Below are positions 9,621 through 19,033 of a stretch of DNA of 64,000 nucleotides, in pieces (the first letter of the stretch is position 1; each line of letters opens with the position of its first letter). Made by a program: the position numbers and the translations under genes. The notes beneath the pieces are model-generated. The model was not told the origin of the DNA. It searched no databases and saw only the letters and a list, made by a program, of their open reading frames with translations. Where the stretch lies: contig NZ_JASDCS010000013.1 of assembly GCF_030407815.1 (NCBI RefSeq), positions 1-64,000 on the forward strand, read 5' to 3'. The DNA comes from Psychrobacter sp. APC 3281. Lineage in GTDB: Bacteria > Pseudomonadota > Gammaproteobacteria > Pseudomonadales > Moraxellaceae.

Positions 9621-10433
9621 ATGAATGACGATAATAATGGCAATAAAGAAAGCCGTGAGAAAATAGCAGAAGTCCCAAACAGCAAGCCTTCTAGCCTAAA
9701 TAACTTAGATAATTTGGATGCGCTAAGCCAGTATATTAAGTCTGCAAAAGGGACTCGCGAAGGACGTGCGATACCACCGCTTGAAAAATGGCATCCTGAA
9801 GATATTGCTGATATGGATTTGACTATCAAAGCAAACGGGGAGTGGTGGCATGAAGGCGGGCAAATGACCCGTGAGTCATTGGTCAGCTTGTTTGCCACAA
9901 TACTATGGAAAGAAGAAAATAATGGCATTACTGAGTACTTCCTCAAGACCCCTGTACAGAAAATCCGTATCCAAGTAGAAGATGCACCACTGCTTATCAA
10001 TGATGTTGGTATTGTCCATGAAGATGATATGAGTTGGTTGGAGTTTACAACGACGACAGGAGATGTGGTTCGCTTAGACGATGAACATCCGATCGTATTA
10101 AAGGCGTATAATTCTAATAAGAGCGATTCTAATGAAAGCGATTCTAATGAAAGCGACTTTAGTGAAAGCGACTTTAATAACAGTGACTTTAGTGAAAGCG
10201 ATCAAGCGAATCAAGTGAGTACCGCTGACGATGTTGCAGATTCTCAGGAATTAGCGTCTACAGAACAGGTACGCCCTTACATGATGGTTAGAAATGGCTT
10301 GACTGCACTTATTGGCCGCAATACTTTTTATCACCTGACTGAAATTGGAGCATTATCAGAAGACAATGGTAAGACGATATTAACGCTACAGAGTGGTGGT
10401 CAGTCTTATTCATTATCGATGCCTACTGATTAG
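9621..10433 (+). CDS. DUF1285 family protein with a Ser/Asp repeat insertion
   Basis: 270 residues, predicted cytosolic. Residues about 50-160 match the DUF1285 pattern (PPLEKWHPE, DMDLTIKANGEWWHEG, FLKTPVQKIRIQVEDAP). After the segment ending VLKAY the protein carries six five-residue repeats rich in Ser, Asn, Asp and Phe plus an acidic stretch, then resumes with RPYMMVRNGLTALI. The family has a beta-rich fold but no proven function. The start at 9621 follows an AAGGG site. The insertion looks like a solvent-exposed loop expanded by 15-base tandem duplication. Confidence 0.75.
   Translation: MNDDNNGNKESREKIAEVPNSKPSSLNNLDNLDALSQYIKSAKGTREGRAIPPLEKWHPEDIADMDLTIKANGEWWHEGGQMTRESLVSLFATILWKEENNGITEYFLKTPVQKIRIQVEDAPLLINDVGIVHEDDMSWLEFTTTTGDVVRLDDEHPIVLKAYNSNKSDSNESDSNESDFSESDFNNSDFSESDQANQVSTADDVADSQELASTEQVRPYMMVRNGLTALIGRNTFYHLTEIGALSEDNGKTILTLQSGGQSYSLSMPTD
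10113..10202 (+). repeat. Six tandem 15-bp units inside the DUF1285 gene
   Basis: The units read TCTAATGAAAGCGAT with small variations and encode (S/F)(N/S)(K/E/N)SD six times. The unit length is a multiple of three, so copy-number change keeps the frame. Divergence between units shows the array is not brand new. Confidence 0.9.
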
Positions 10434-10642
10434 GTATTATGTTTATCTCTTAATTGCTGTATGCCGATGAGTGCTATAATTTTATAATGTCGCCTGATTC
10501 TATTGGTCTGAAAAATTCCTATCGTATAAAGGTAGTTGATAGATAGCTGACGTAGAGTAACGCCACACACGCAATATACATATAGCGCATTTAACTGGGT
10601 AATGAGATTGATGAATAATATGATAATGGCATTAGCATAAAG

Positions 10643-11632
10643 ATGGATATCAAAAACCAGACAGTCGGAAAGCTCAGACCGTGTGTCGATATATCTGTTG
10701 ACCAAAGTCCCAAAGCTATTGATCTAGTAGATGTCAATAAACATGCTAGTAACACAGTTGTAAGCGATAAAAAACGTAGCGCGCCCATTGGCGTGTTTGA
10801 TTCTGGTGTTGGCGGTTTGTCTGTTTATTTGCATTTAGCACAGCAGCTGCCTACTGAGCGTTATGTATATTACGCCGATACGCTAAATGTACCTTATGGC
10901 AATCGCGACAGCGAAGATATTGAAACGCTAACGCTAAAAGCCGTAGAATGGTTACATAAGCAAGGCTGTAAGCTAATAGTTATTGCTTGCAACAGTGCCT
11001 CAGCATATGCGCTAGATACTGCCCGACGCTGCTATCCACATATACCTATTGTAGGTCTTGTCCCTGCATTAAAGCCTGCGGTATTGGCGAGTAAGAGTGG
11101 TCATGTAGCGGTGCTAGCAACCAAAGCAACTTTGAATGGCACCTTGTTAAATGATGTTATTATCAATTTTGCTCAACCTAATAAAACAGTAGTCACTAAG
11201 TATTTTGATCCGCAACTGGTTCCTTGGGTAGAAGCAGGTATGTCAGAACAAGACGAGACAGCCGAAAGATTACGTCAACAGGTACGAGTATTTGCTAATG
11301 AAGGTATCGATCAGTTAGTGTTGGGATGTACGCATTACCCATTTTTTAAGACATTCTTATTGGATGAGATTGCACAGCAGCAGCTATCAATACAAGTCAT
11401 TGATTCTGGTCAAGCGATTGCTGAACGGGTTAGACAGCTATTGATTGCAAACAACTTGTCTGCATCATTGATGAGTGAAAAACGAGAAAATCTGTCACAA
11501 AAAACCAGTAATAAAAATACCATTACTAGACCGCCATTAACTTTTCACGCCACTAAATATAGTGATAGACTATGCGCTTTAGTTGAGCGCTTACTCGGTA
11601 CAGAAATGGCATTGCAATATTACTCTCACTAG
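10643..11632 (+). CDS. murI: Glutamate racemase
   Basis: Converts L-glutamate to D-glutamate for peptidoglycan, in the cytosol. Core motifs are APIGVFDSGVGGLSV (Asp53), VIACNSASA (catalytic Cys116) and LVLGCTHYP (catalytic Cys229), followed by IDSGQAIAERV. The usual protein starts close to the GVFDSG motif; here about 46 extra polar residues precede it, so a later start could be real, although no strong internal ribosome site is obvious. A Ser/Asn-rich stretch follows the core near residues 275-300. The DUF4062-like gene lies 171 bases downstream. Confidence 0.92.
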   Translation: MDIKNQTVGKLRPCVDISVDQSPKAIDLVDVNKHASNTVVSDKKRSAPIGVFDSGVGGLSVYLHLAQQLPTERYVYYADTLNVPYGNRDSEDIETLTLKAVEWLHKQGCKLIVIACNSASAYALDTARRCYPHIPIVGLVPALKPAVLASKSGHVAVLATKATLNGTLLNDVIINFAQPNKTVVTKYFDPQLVPWVEAGMSEQDETAERLRQQVRVFANEGIDQLVLGCTHYPFFKTFLLDEIAQQQLSIQVIDSGQAIAERVRQLLIANNLSASLMSEKRENLSQKTSNKNTITRPPLTFHATKYSDRLCALVERLLGTEMALQYYSH

Positions 11633-11803
11633 TTATTATCAAGGTTAGTGATATCAATACGCTGTATGCAACGCTGACTCAGTTAAAATAAATTGAGTGC
11701 ATCTTTTCAAGCTAAGAGTATGCTAGGCTGAGCAAGACAAGATTTTTGTGTTCTATCTCACACCCTATCCTTTTTATGTCACGACCTACGCTTAGAGGTA
11801 ATT

Positions 11804-12778
11804 GTGCCGAATCGTCGCTATCATATTCATATTATATGCGCTGACAACGACCAGTTGTTGGTTCTAGACAGCTTAGCGATATTTTTTCAGGCCCGCGCAT
11901 TTCTGACCTATGATGTTTCTAGCAAATTATCCAAAGCCTCTTTTTATGGCCGCCAGTGCATTGACTCTTGTGATTACGCAGTCATGATCGTTGGCGACAG
12001 CTACGGAACTGTGCAAAAAAACGGCGTTAGCCAAATGCACTTAAGTTATCTAAATGCCAAAGCAAAGCTTAAGCCGCTAATTGTTCTGGTCAAAAACCAC
12101 TCTCCAGACGCTGTTATCAGCCGACAACTTCAAGAGTTTATTAAGTTAGTGACCAAGCAAGATAATCAGCTACATTACTATGATACGGAAGAAGATATTG
12201 AGCCATTGCTAGTACAGGCTCATTATAATGCAATCGCCAATAATAAAATGGTAGGTGGCTGGGTCAGAGCGAATGACGAAGAGAATACGACTAGTAAAAA
12301 GGTTATTCATGAGAAGACCGTCGATGTATTACCTAGTACTACCGAGGTAGAGAGAAACAGTCCTGATGACGAAGACTTTATCTCGGATAAGGTTAGCGAG
12401 CCAATTGAGTTAACGGAGTTTTTTGAGATTCAATATAGTGCTCAAGCTTATGAGGGTGGCAATCTAACGGACGTGACCCGTTCACTAACACTCTCGTGGC
12501 ACGAGATACTTATGACCCTGATGAGAATACCGTCTACTTTTTCAAGTTATGGCTTGCAAAATGCTATCAATCGTTTGATCACTGCTAAAGCGGAAGTAGA
12601 CATCAAAAAAGAGATGCCAAACGTTCATGCTGTCTCACGTTGCCAAATCTCTCAAGCTGATATCAATAATTTGCAACGTAAGCTAGTCGGTGCAAACTGG
12701 ATACAACTGATGACTTATGGTACGCGGGTCTCACAGGAGCTTTGGAAACTTACCTTCTATGCAAAAAACCTACTGTAA
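11804..12778 (+). CDS. DUF4062-like N-terminal domain protein of unknown function
   Basis: 324 residues from a GTG start with an AGAGG site just upstream. Residues 1-145 resemble the DUF4062 fold: a beta strand (HIHIICADND), SFYGRQCIDSCDYAVMIVGDSYG, then MHLSYLNAKAKLKPLIVLV. A polar linker (about 150-200) joins a C-terminal helical segment (NAINRLITAKAEVDIKK, ISQADINNLQRKLVGANWIQL). DUF4062 is distantly TIR-like and occurs in some signalling and defence proteins. I recall a similar protein beside murI in Acinetobacter, suggesting a conserved Moraxellaceae gene rather than a recent defence acquisition. Function unknown. Confidence 0.65.
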   Translation: MPNRRYHIHIICADNDQLLVLDSLAIFFQARAFLTYDVSSKLSKASFYGRQCIDSCDYAVMIVGDSYGTVQKNGVSQMHLSYLNAKAKLKPLIVLVKNHSPDAVISRQLQEFIKLVTKQDNQLHYYDTEEDIEPLLVQAHYNAIANNKMVGGWVRANDEENTTSKKVIHEKTVDVLPSTTEVERNSPDDEDFISDKVSEPIELTEFFEIQYSAQAYEGGNLTDVTRSLTLSWHEILMTLMRIPSTFSSYGLQNAINRLITAKAEVDIKKEMPNVHAVSRCQISQADINNLQRKLVGANWIQLMTYGTRVSQELWKLTFYAKNLL

Positions 12779-13015
12779 AATCATACCGCAAGTACAAACA
12801 AAAAGGACTAGTAATTATTTGCTAGCGTGCTCAACAATAATTATCTAAAACGTCCACTGTGGCATCACGACTACGTTTTGTAATACAAAGCATACGTGCA
12901 ATGCTTGTGAATCTTCCTCAGACCCGTAATAATGAAGTCAGTCAGTTAACTATGCTAACAACGTTAGCTGTTTGAGAATGACAACTATAATATTAATAAT
13001 TAGGGAGAGCGTACG

Positions 13016-13315
13016 ATGAGCAATGCTAAAAATGACGAGTTAAAAAGAGAGATTGATGGTCTAGAAAAGTCTATGCATGATGCTGATCAGTTTCATACGT
13101 TAGAAGAGCAAGTAGCAGATATGAAACGTCGCGGTATAGATCCTAGCAAGGCCTACAAAGATTTAGACAGTAAAGCCGAAGATGAAGATTGGGGCGATGC
13201 GACTTGGAAAGAAAATGGTAAGTGGGAGCCAAAAACGGCTGCCGATTTAGATGATAAAGCTCGTGAAAACTGGAATGGTGACAATGGTCAGCCTAAGCCA
13301 CCACCTATTGTCTAG
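13016..13315 (+). CDS. Small acidic hydrophilic protein, unknown
   Basis: 99 residues, highly charged, with no hydrophobic segment. The N-terminal half is probably helical or coiled-coil (ELKREIDGLEKSMHD, TLEEQVADMKRRG); the C-terminal half is Trp/Lys/Asp-rich and ends in PKPPPIV. A strong AGGGAG site lies 9 bases before the ATG, and a terminator follows, so it looks like a real single-gene unit. I recognise no family. Confidence 0.65.
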   Translation: MSNAKNDELKREIDGLEKSMHDADQFHTLEEQVADMKRRGIDPSKAYKDLDSKAEDEDWGDATWKENGKWEPKTAADLDDKARENWNGDNGQPKPPPIV

Positions 13316-13370
13316 ACCCATATTTTAAGAAAATGAGATAAGTTCTATTAATAACTATATATAAATAAGA

Positions 13371-13401
13371 AAGCCACGCTATCGTTAGCGTGGCTTTTTT
13401 G
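13371..13401 (+). terminator. Terminator after the small acidic protein gene
   Basis: Perfect 11-bp stem AAGCCACGCTA/TAGCGTGGCTT around TCGT, then TTTTTT. The converging transglycosylase gene may also use it. Confidence 0.9.
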
Positions 13402-13432
13402 ATGCGTATAAATAGCATCACCTATCTTGCTA

Positions 13433-14893
13433 CTATGAACCTTGGTCTATACGAACAAGCTTGATAGTGCCATCGGCATCAGTAACGCGGCGATAACGTG
13501 TATTGCCAGAATTTGATGAGCTCACTGATGGTTGAGATGAGTAGCTACTAGGAGCAGTCGTTTGCTGCTGAATCAATTGCCCCATGCGATCGGCCGATGT
13601 AGGATTCAGAGGTTTGCTGTTTGCAGGCTGGCCGTATTGAGTTTGACTCGGCGCTGCATTACCAACGATGGCACGATAGAATTTTTGACCTGCGCGTCCG
13701 TCAGCTGGGAAAATACCGCGACTAGTCTGGTATTGTTGGATAGCGGTACGAGTATTGTCTCCGATGATGCCATCTACACCGCCGATATCATAACCTGCGT
13801 TTAACAACGCTTGCTGAATGTCTTTGGCCTGCTGGCGGCTGATACCAGGATCATCTGTCGGCCACGCAGTGATAAAGTCTGTTTTGCTGCTGTCTTCGCG
13901 AGTGATTAGATCTGATAAGTGTGCGATAGCCAGTGCGTAGTTTTCTGAGGCATTATAAGAGTAGAAAGTGTCGAAGTTTTTACCCACTAAGAAAGCAGGG
14001 CCTTCCATCCCAGCTGGTAATAACAGGCCTGCACTGCTCAATTCATACGGTAGCGGACTGCCATTAGCCAATGTCAGGCCTTGGTCGCGCCAGTGGCTTA
14101 TCGACTTTTTGTCTTTGCGATTAGAAGCAGCCCAGAACCCATCAGGTAGTTTGACTTCATAGCCCCAAGGCTCGCCAGTACGATAGCCACGATTGTCTAA
14201 GAAGTTCGCGGTAGAAGCGAGTGCATCAGGTACGCTATTGACCAAATCACGACGTCCATCACCATCGAAATCCACGGCCAACTCTAAGAAAGTACTCGGC
14301 ATAAACTGCGTCTGTCCAAAGGCACCTGCCCATGAGCCTGTCATATCATTAGGTGCGATATCGCCATTTTGCACGATTTTTAGCGCATTGGCGTACTCAC
14401 CTTGAAAGTAGCTCTGACGACGATCAAAACAAGATAAGGTCGCCAAAGACTCAAATAATGGCTTTTTACCTAACGTTTGACCAAAGTTAGATTCTACGCC
14501 CCAAACACCGAGCACATGCTCAGCTTTTACGCCATAACGCGATTCGATTTGACGTAGCGTCGAGCCCCATTGACGCTTGGCTCGGATACCGTCCTCGACA
14601 CGCTCTTTGTCTACCAATGCTGATAAGTAGTCCCAGACGTCTTTTTGAAACTCTGGCTGGTAGTTGAGTGACTGAATGACACTAGGATCAGGCTGGCTTG
14701 GGCGATAGTTATTAAAAGTATAGCTATCAACACCGCTAAATTTGCTAGAGTTTTTTAGATTGTCTAAGCACTGTTGAAACTCACTATTGGATAAATCAGG
14801 TGCTGGCGGCTGAGCAGCTTGAGCAGTGGTAGCAAGGCTAATGCCGACAGCCACACTAAGCAGCGACAAAGTAGAAAAAGGAGTCAAACGCAT
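13433..14893 (-). CDS. Lytic murein transglycosylase (MltB-like) with peptidoglycan-binding domain
   Basis: 486 residues. A signal peptide is clear (SLLSVAVGISLATTAQA, cut near residue 26), with no lipobox cysteine, so this is a soluble periplasmic form. The catalytic SLT domain shows GVWGVESNFGQ with the acid Glu134, then AGAFGQTQFMPSTF and DFDGDGRRDL. A PG_binding_1 domain follows (about residues 355-410: AKDIQQALLNAGYDIGGVDGIIG). The Ser/Gln-rich tail is low complexity. It cleaves glycan strands to 1,6-anhydro-MurNAc ends. AGGAT precedes the ATG. Family assignment is firm; the precise paralogue name is not. Confidence 0.88.
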   Translation of the reverse strand: MRLTPFSTLSLLSVAVGISLATTAQAAQPPAPDLSNSEFQQCLDNLKNSSKFSGVDSYTFNNYRPSQPDPSVIQSLNYQPEFQKDVWDYLSALVDKERVEDGIRAKRQWGSTLRQIESRYGVKAEHVLGVWGVESNFGQTLGKKPLFESLATLSCFDRRQSYFQGEYANALKIVQNGDIAPNDMTGSWAGAFGQTQFMPSTFLELAVDFDGDGRRDLVNSVPDALASTANFLDNRGYRTGEPWGYEVKLPDGFWAASNRKDKKSISHWRDQGLTLANGSPLPYELSSAGLLLPAGMEGPAFLVGKNFDTFYSYNASENYALAIAHLSDLITREDSSKTDFITAWPTDDPGISRQQAKDIQQALLNAGYDIGGVDGIIGDNTRTAIQQYQTSRGIFPADGRAGQKFYRAIVGNAAPSQTQYGQPANSKPLNPTSADRMGQLIQQQTTAPSSYSSQPSVSSSNSGNTRYRRVTDADGTIKLVRIDQGS

Positions 14894-15120
14894 GAAAATA
14901 TCCTATAAACGTTAAAATAGTTATCGAAAGGCAAAAAATGATATTAACGTAGAGTAACCAATCTAAACAGTAAAGAAAAGCTGTCGCAGTACCAAGGTTA
15001 TAAATGGTTACGATAAATTGACGCTGCCGTGAGATTAGAAGAGGATTTCATAGAGCTGAAAATGCAAAGCGTCAGACAGTATTTCAACTCGAGGACTATT
15101 CCTTAGAAGGTAGAAACTGT

Positions 15121-15834
15121 TTATTTGGCTAGCACACTATCTAGTTCTTCTATAAAGCTATGAATACGCGCCGCATTTTTGCCCAAATCGCTCTGTCCAA
15201 CTCGTGACTTACTGCGAATATCAACCCAGCGCTTGCTATCGTTGTCAGCCACACGAATGATCACATCATCTTTAAAGCCAAACCAAGCAGTCGTCTCTGT
15301 CGCTTCAACGATGCCTTTGTCTGCATCAGTATTGACTAGCTCCCATCCTAAATTCTCAATGGCTTGTTTGGATGCCTTAACCAATTCAGGCTTTGACTGA
15401 GCATAGGTCAATGTCTGCAAGTCAGGGTAGGCAGTACGTTGTTGTTCAGCCACTTCTGCACCTGCGTACGCTACGGGATTCGGTGCATCTGCACGCAGTG
15501 GCGCAATCATGACAAACTCAGGCGGATTCACCAAATCGGTAGAAATATCGTGAATAGGCGGTACATTTTTGGCCGTATTCATCATGCTAAGCGGGACAGC
15601 GATTGCAGTGACAGCAAGTACGGATGAGGCTAATGCGCTCCCAATACTGGCTGTATTTCGTTTAAATAATAGCTGAATAGCTAACAATACCAATGCTGCG
15701 ATACCAGCAAATAACCCAAATTTAAACCCTGTAAACGCAGTGCCTAATTCTACAACGCCAAACTTGTACATTGGGCCTGCCAAAGCAACTAGCAGAATAG
15801 CAATTACACTCATTAGACCGACTATCATTTTCAT
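15121..15834 (-). CDS. DUF1499 family membrane protein
   Basis: 237 residues with three N-terminal hydrophobic segments (about 3-20, 37-57 and 65-85) followed by a soluble domain carrying PPIHDISTDLVNPPEF and WFGFKDDVIIRV plus KRWVDIRSKSRVGQSDLGKNAARI, typical of DUF1499. A GGAG site precedes the ATG. The domain has no established biochemical role. Downstream on the same strand lies only the transglycosylase, 227 bases away. Confidence 0.8.
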   Translation of the reverse strand: MKMIVGLMSVIAILLVALAGPMYKFGVVELGTAFTGFKFGLFAGIAALVLLAIQLLFKRNTASIGSALASSVLAVTAIAVPLSMMNTAKNVPPIHDISTDLVNPPEFVMIAPLRADAPNPVAYAGAEVAEQQRTAYPDLQTLTYAQSKPELVKASKQAIENLGWELVNTDADKGIVEATETTAWFGFKDDVIIRVADNDSKRWVDIRSKSRVGQSDLGKNAARIHSFIEELDSVLAK

Positions 15835-15885
15835 TGAATTTCTCCGTTGCGATTTAGCAGTGTATTAAAGGTTATATGGTTTTTT

Positions 15886-16578
15886 TTATTTACTGCTCAA
15901 TAGCCAAACCTGTTCTGTGACGGTGATATCAGGTGCAGAACCTATAGAAGAAGGCTCACACGCTAGCTCACTGATTTGGTAGTGATCGCTATAATACTGC
16001 TCTAGCTGGTCGGCATTAATAGAGAAGGGTGGTCCATTCTTTTTACGCTGATCGTAATTTAGCGTGAGTAAAAGCTGCGGTGTTATTTCATTGTTAGCAC
16101 CATCAACTTTATTGGTATCGCTACTAAGTTTCCGCACTTGCTCACTATATCTCACACGCATATCGGCTGGCAGGGCGATTAATGCCGCTTTATCATATAC
16201 TGCATCAATAGAGCCAATATCTTTAGCGGTCAGTGCAAAGATATCAGCGACCCATAAAGTGATGGTTTGTCCCGACCACTGGCCTTGATAGTATTTCATC
16301 GTTGAATTGTCTGCCTGTTGATAGACGGTAGGTTCAATGTTTTGCTCAGCAAAAAATGCTTGTACGGCTGTTTCGACTAACTCAACGCCCACCACGTCAT
16401 AGCCTTGCGTCGCTAGCCAAACCATATCGATAGATTTGCCACAAAGCGGAACGAAGACGCGGCTACCCGCTGCTAAATCTAAGTGATCAATATACTCAGT
16501 TAATAATGGATTAACAGCTGATTGATTAAAACCAATGCGACCTTCTTGCCAACGTTTTTGCCAAAACTCAGGGTTCAT
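15886..16578 (-). CDS. tpm: Thiopurine S-methyltransferase
   Basis: About 230 residues starting at MNPEFWQKRWQEGRIGFNQ, with AGAGGA upstream of the ATG at 16578; the longer reading uses a TTG at 16599. The SAM-binding signature RVFVPLCGKSIDMVWLATQG and VVGVELVETAVQAFF identify the bacterial TPMT family, which methylates thiopurines and, in bacteria, metalloid oxyanions such as selenite or tellurite. It lies 52 bases upstream of the DUF1499 gene on the same strand, so they may share a transcript. Confidence 0.9.
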   Translation of the reverse strand: MNPEFWQKRWQEGRIGFNQSAVNPLLTEYIDHLDLAAGSRVFVPLCGKSIDMVWLATQGYDVVGVELVETAVQAFFAEQNIEPTVYQQADNSTMKYYQGQWSGQTITLWVADIFALTAKDIGSIDAVYDKAALIALPADMRVRYSEQVRKLSSDTNKVDGANNEITPQLLLTLNYDQRKKNGPPFSINADQLEQYYSDHYQISELACEPSSIGSAPDITVTEQVWLLSSK

Positions 16579-16652
16579 GCTGTGATCCTCTATTTGCAAG
16601 TTTGTATATATAAGGTTCTAATATTGATCTGATATATCAAAGGAATAACTAA

Positions 16653-16688
16653 TAAAAAGCCAAACACCTATAGTATAAGTGTTTGGCT
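16653..16688 (-). terminator. Terminator after msrA
   Basis: 10-bp perfect stem AGCCAAACAC/GTGTTTGGCT followed, in the minus-strand sense, by TTTTTATT. Confidence 0.85.
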
Positions 16689-16756
16689 GGTATCTAACAT
16701 TAGGCTAAGAAAAACTTTGAATAAATAATGTCTTATTCAATTTAGCGAACCCTCAT

Positions 16757-17278
16757 TTAACTAACCATATATTTGCTAAATTCTTTACGCAGTTTGGCAA
16801 GCTTTGGCGGTATCGCAAAGTTGCAATAAGCCTGTCCTGGATTTCTGTTGAAGAAATCTTGATGTGAGTCTTCTGCTTGGTAGAACTCAACGGCAGGATG
16901 TACTTCCGTCACTACATTGACACCCATATCGCGTAACTTATTGATGGTACGGTCAACAGTCGGTTTTTGACTGTCTTCGGTGTAAAAGACCACGCTGCGA
17001 TACTGACTACCAACGTCATTGCCTTGACGATCTATCGTGGTGGGATCATGCGTGGCAAAGAAGACATCGAGTATTACTTCTAACGGGACGATAGACTCAT
17101 CAAATTCGACTTTGATGACTTCGACATGGCCAGTCGTTCCACTACAGACAGCTTCATAGTTAGCAGAGACAGCATCGCCGCCCATGTAGCCTGAGACGAC
17201 AGATTGCACACCTTTTACCGATAAAAATACAGATTCGGTGCACCAGAAGCAGCCGCCACCTAATACGATCGTTTGCAT
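16757..17278 (-). CDS. msrA: Peptide-methionine (S)-S-oxide reductase
   Basis: 173 residues, the usual length for a single-domain MsrA. The GGGCFWCTE motif at residues 8-16 holds the catalytic cysteine; GYMGGD and GTTGHVEVIKVEFD follow, and HQDFFNRNPGQAYC lies near the C-terminus. It repairs methionine sulfoxide in proteins using thioredoxin. AGGAAA lies upstream of the ATG at 17278. It has its own terminator, so it is probably monocistronic. Confidence 0.95.
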   Translation of the reverse strand: MQTIVLGGGCFWCTESVFLSVKGVQSVVSGYMGGDAVSANYEAVCSGTTGHVEVIKVEFDESIVPLEVILDVFFATHDPTTIDRQGNDVGSQYRSVVFYTEDSQKPTVDRTINKLRDMGVNVVTEVHPAVEFYQAEDSHQDFFNRNPGQAYCNFAIPPKLAKLRKEFSKYMVS

Positions 17279-17549
17279 AATTTTTTCCTATTATTATAAA
17301 TATGGGTTAAGCGCTATATTTGGTAGTGATGCTCTCGTTTTTCAATGCTTCTTTCAAACGCCTCATTACCTTTGGCACTATTTATTCAGCTTAGCAGGCA
17401 AGCCAAAGGCGATAAGTAACAAACAGTAATGTTATAATGGGCTTTTGCTATCTTACTTCTTTATCAACTGATAATGACAAGCGAAACTACCAAGCAAAAT
17501 TCACCAAGTAATTCTTACTTTCAGTTCTATTCTAAAAACGAGTCGTCCC

Positions 17550-18335
17550 ATGAGCCAATCTCAGCCTGCTATCAAACATGACACCCTATTTGATAAACCG
17601 TTTACCACGCCACTGGATAAGGCCGCACGCTTTTCGTTTGATGAGCAGGTGGTGGCTTGTTTCCCTGACATGATTCGCCGCAGTGTACCTGGTTATGGTC
17701 AGGTATTGGCGATGCTACCTATATTCGCCCGTCGTCATTGCAAGTATCGCCAGCAGAGCGATAGTGGTCAGCGTGTTAGTCGTGTTTATGACTTGGGCTG
17801 TTCATTGGGTGCAGCCAGCATGACGCTAGCTGGTGAGTTCGACCCACAAGACTTGCAGATTAAAGCAATTGATATCTCACCAGCGATGACGACAGAGGCG
17901 ACCACGCTACTGAGTGAAAATTATCCTGAGCATGACATCGAAGTGATCACAGCAGATATCCGCGATATTGAGCTTGAGCCGTGCGATATGGTGATTTTGA
18001 ACTTGACGCTACAGTTTTTGCCAGCTGCTGATAGGGTCGCAGTATTAGAGAAGATTTATGCGGCATTGAGCGAAGGCGGCATATTGGTACTGACTGAAAA
18101 AACCCATGCGTTTGATGAGCAATATGATGCGTGGTTGGTAGAGCGTTATTACGACTTTAAACGTGCCAATGGTTACACCGAGATGGAGATTAGCGGTAAG
18201 CGTAATGCATTGGAAAATGTCCTCATTACTGACACGTTAGATGAGCATCATGCACGGTTGAGTAATGTTGGGTTTGCGCGTCATCTGACGTGGTTTCAGT
18301 TTTTGAACTTCGTCTCTATTGTGGCGTTTAAATAG
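17550..18335 (+). CDS. cmoA: Carboxy-S-adenosyl-L-methionine synthase
   Basis: 261 residues. The SAM fold is seen at [15 protein letters not shown] and [10 protein letters not shown], with [20 protein letters not shown] before it, as in CmoA. The enzyme makes carboxy-SAM from SAM and prephenate; CmoB then uses it to convert 5-hydroxyuridine to cmo5U at tRNA position 34. Unusually, an orphan gene lies between cmoA and cmoB here. Confidence 0.95.
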   Translation: MSQSQPAIKHDTLFDKPFTTPLDKAARFSFDEQVVACFPDMIRRSVPGYGQVLAMLPIFARRHCKYRQQSDSGQRVSRVYDLGCSLGAASMTLAGEFDPQDLQIKAIDISPAMTTEATTLLSENYPEHDIEVITADIRDIELEPCDMVILNLTLQFLPAADRVAVLEKIYAALSEGGILVLTEKTHAFDEQYDAWLVERYYDFKRANGYTEMEISGKRNALENVLITDTLDEHHARLSNVGFARHLTWFQFLNFVSIVAFK

Positions 18336-18366
18336 GATTTACTTTGGGAGCGAACAAGGTGTTCAT

Positions 18367-18930
18367 ATGATTCCGTCTATAGTTGAACAAAATATTCATC
18401 AAGTGTTAATAAAAAAAATGAGCGTACAATCATTTGAGCAATGGTTATATGAAGATGATGTATTAGAGTCTAGCAACCCTGATTTGTATCTTGAACTGAT
18501 TTCATTTAATTATAGTTCTGAAGATAATTTTTATTACCGTTTTTATGATAGTTTTGCGCAATACGTCCATTTTTATAAATTTGAAGCTGATCGCATAAAA
18601 GGGTACTTAAACTCAATTATTGATAGAGATGGAAATTGTAGTAATGCGATTTGGGTGATGTATGAGTTATATTGTAAGGGTTATGGTTTTCTCGGCAAGC
18701 TAGGAATTATATACGGGTTCTGCCTAGTAGACTACGAAACTTCGGAATCTAACCATAATATAGATACTATCTTAGATAAGTTGTATCCCGAGATTATTGA
18801 TGATGCTAAAAATGTACGGAACTGGTTAGAAGAAGGCAAAGTTGTTTTCAAAAGTCAGGACAATGGTTATGGTGTTTTTGAATACGACGATCTTCGTAGT
18901 GAAACGGAAATTCTGCAAGGAAATGCGTAG
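18367..18930 (+). CDS. AT-rich orphan gene between cmoA and cmoB, immunity-protein-like
   Basis: 187 residues from the ATG at 18367 (AAGGTG just upstream); an in-frame start at 18319 overlaps cmoA and is less likely. The N-terminus has the pattern SFEQWLYEDDVLE plus LYLELISFNYSSED, resembling small helical proteins that often act as immunity partners of contact-dependent toxins. Composition is Tyr/Asp/Glu/Ile-rich and visibly more AT-rich than the flanking genes. No toxin gene is adjacent. I cannot prove the immunity role; the position inside a cmo pair looks like an insertion. Confidence 0.6.
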   Translation: MIPSIVEQNIHQVLIKKMSVQSFEQWLYEDDVLESSNPDLYLELISFNYSSEDNFYYRFYDSFAQYVHFYKFEADRIKGYLNSIIDRDGNCSNAIWVMYELYCKGYGFLGKLGIIYGFCLVDYETSESNHNIDTILDKLYPEIIDDAKNVRNWLEEGKVVFKSQDNGYGVFEYDDLRSETEILQGNA

Positions 18931-19033
18931 TTCACGAATTTCAAAGAGTTTACATATTAAAACTTATCTTTCTTTATTTTAACCCTTTTAATTTTATTAA
19001 TTTGAATATTAATCAATACGGTAACCTGCTTTT

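Noticed and set aside
9602-10000. 132-residue ORF antisense to the DUF1285 gene
   Set aside because: Overlaps the real gene throughout and shows only a Ser/Phe/Leu-rich shadow composition.
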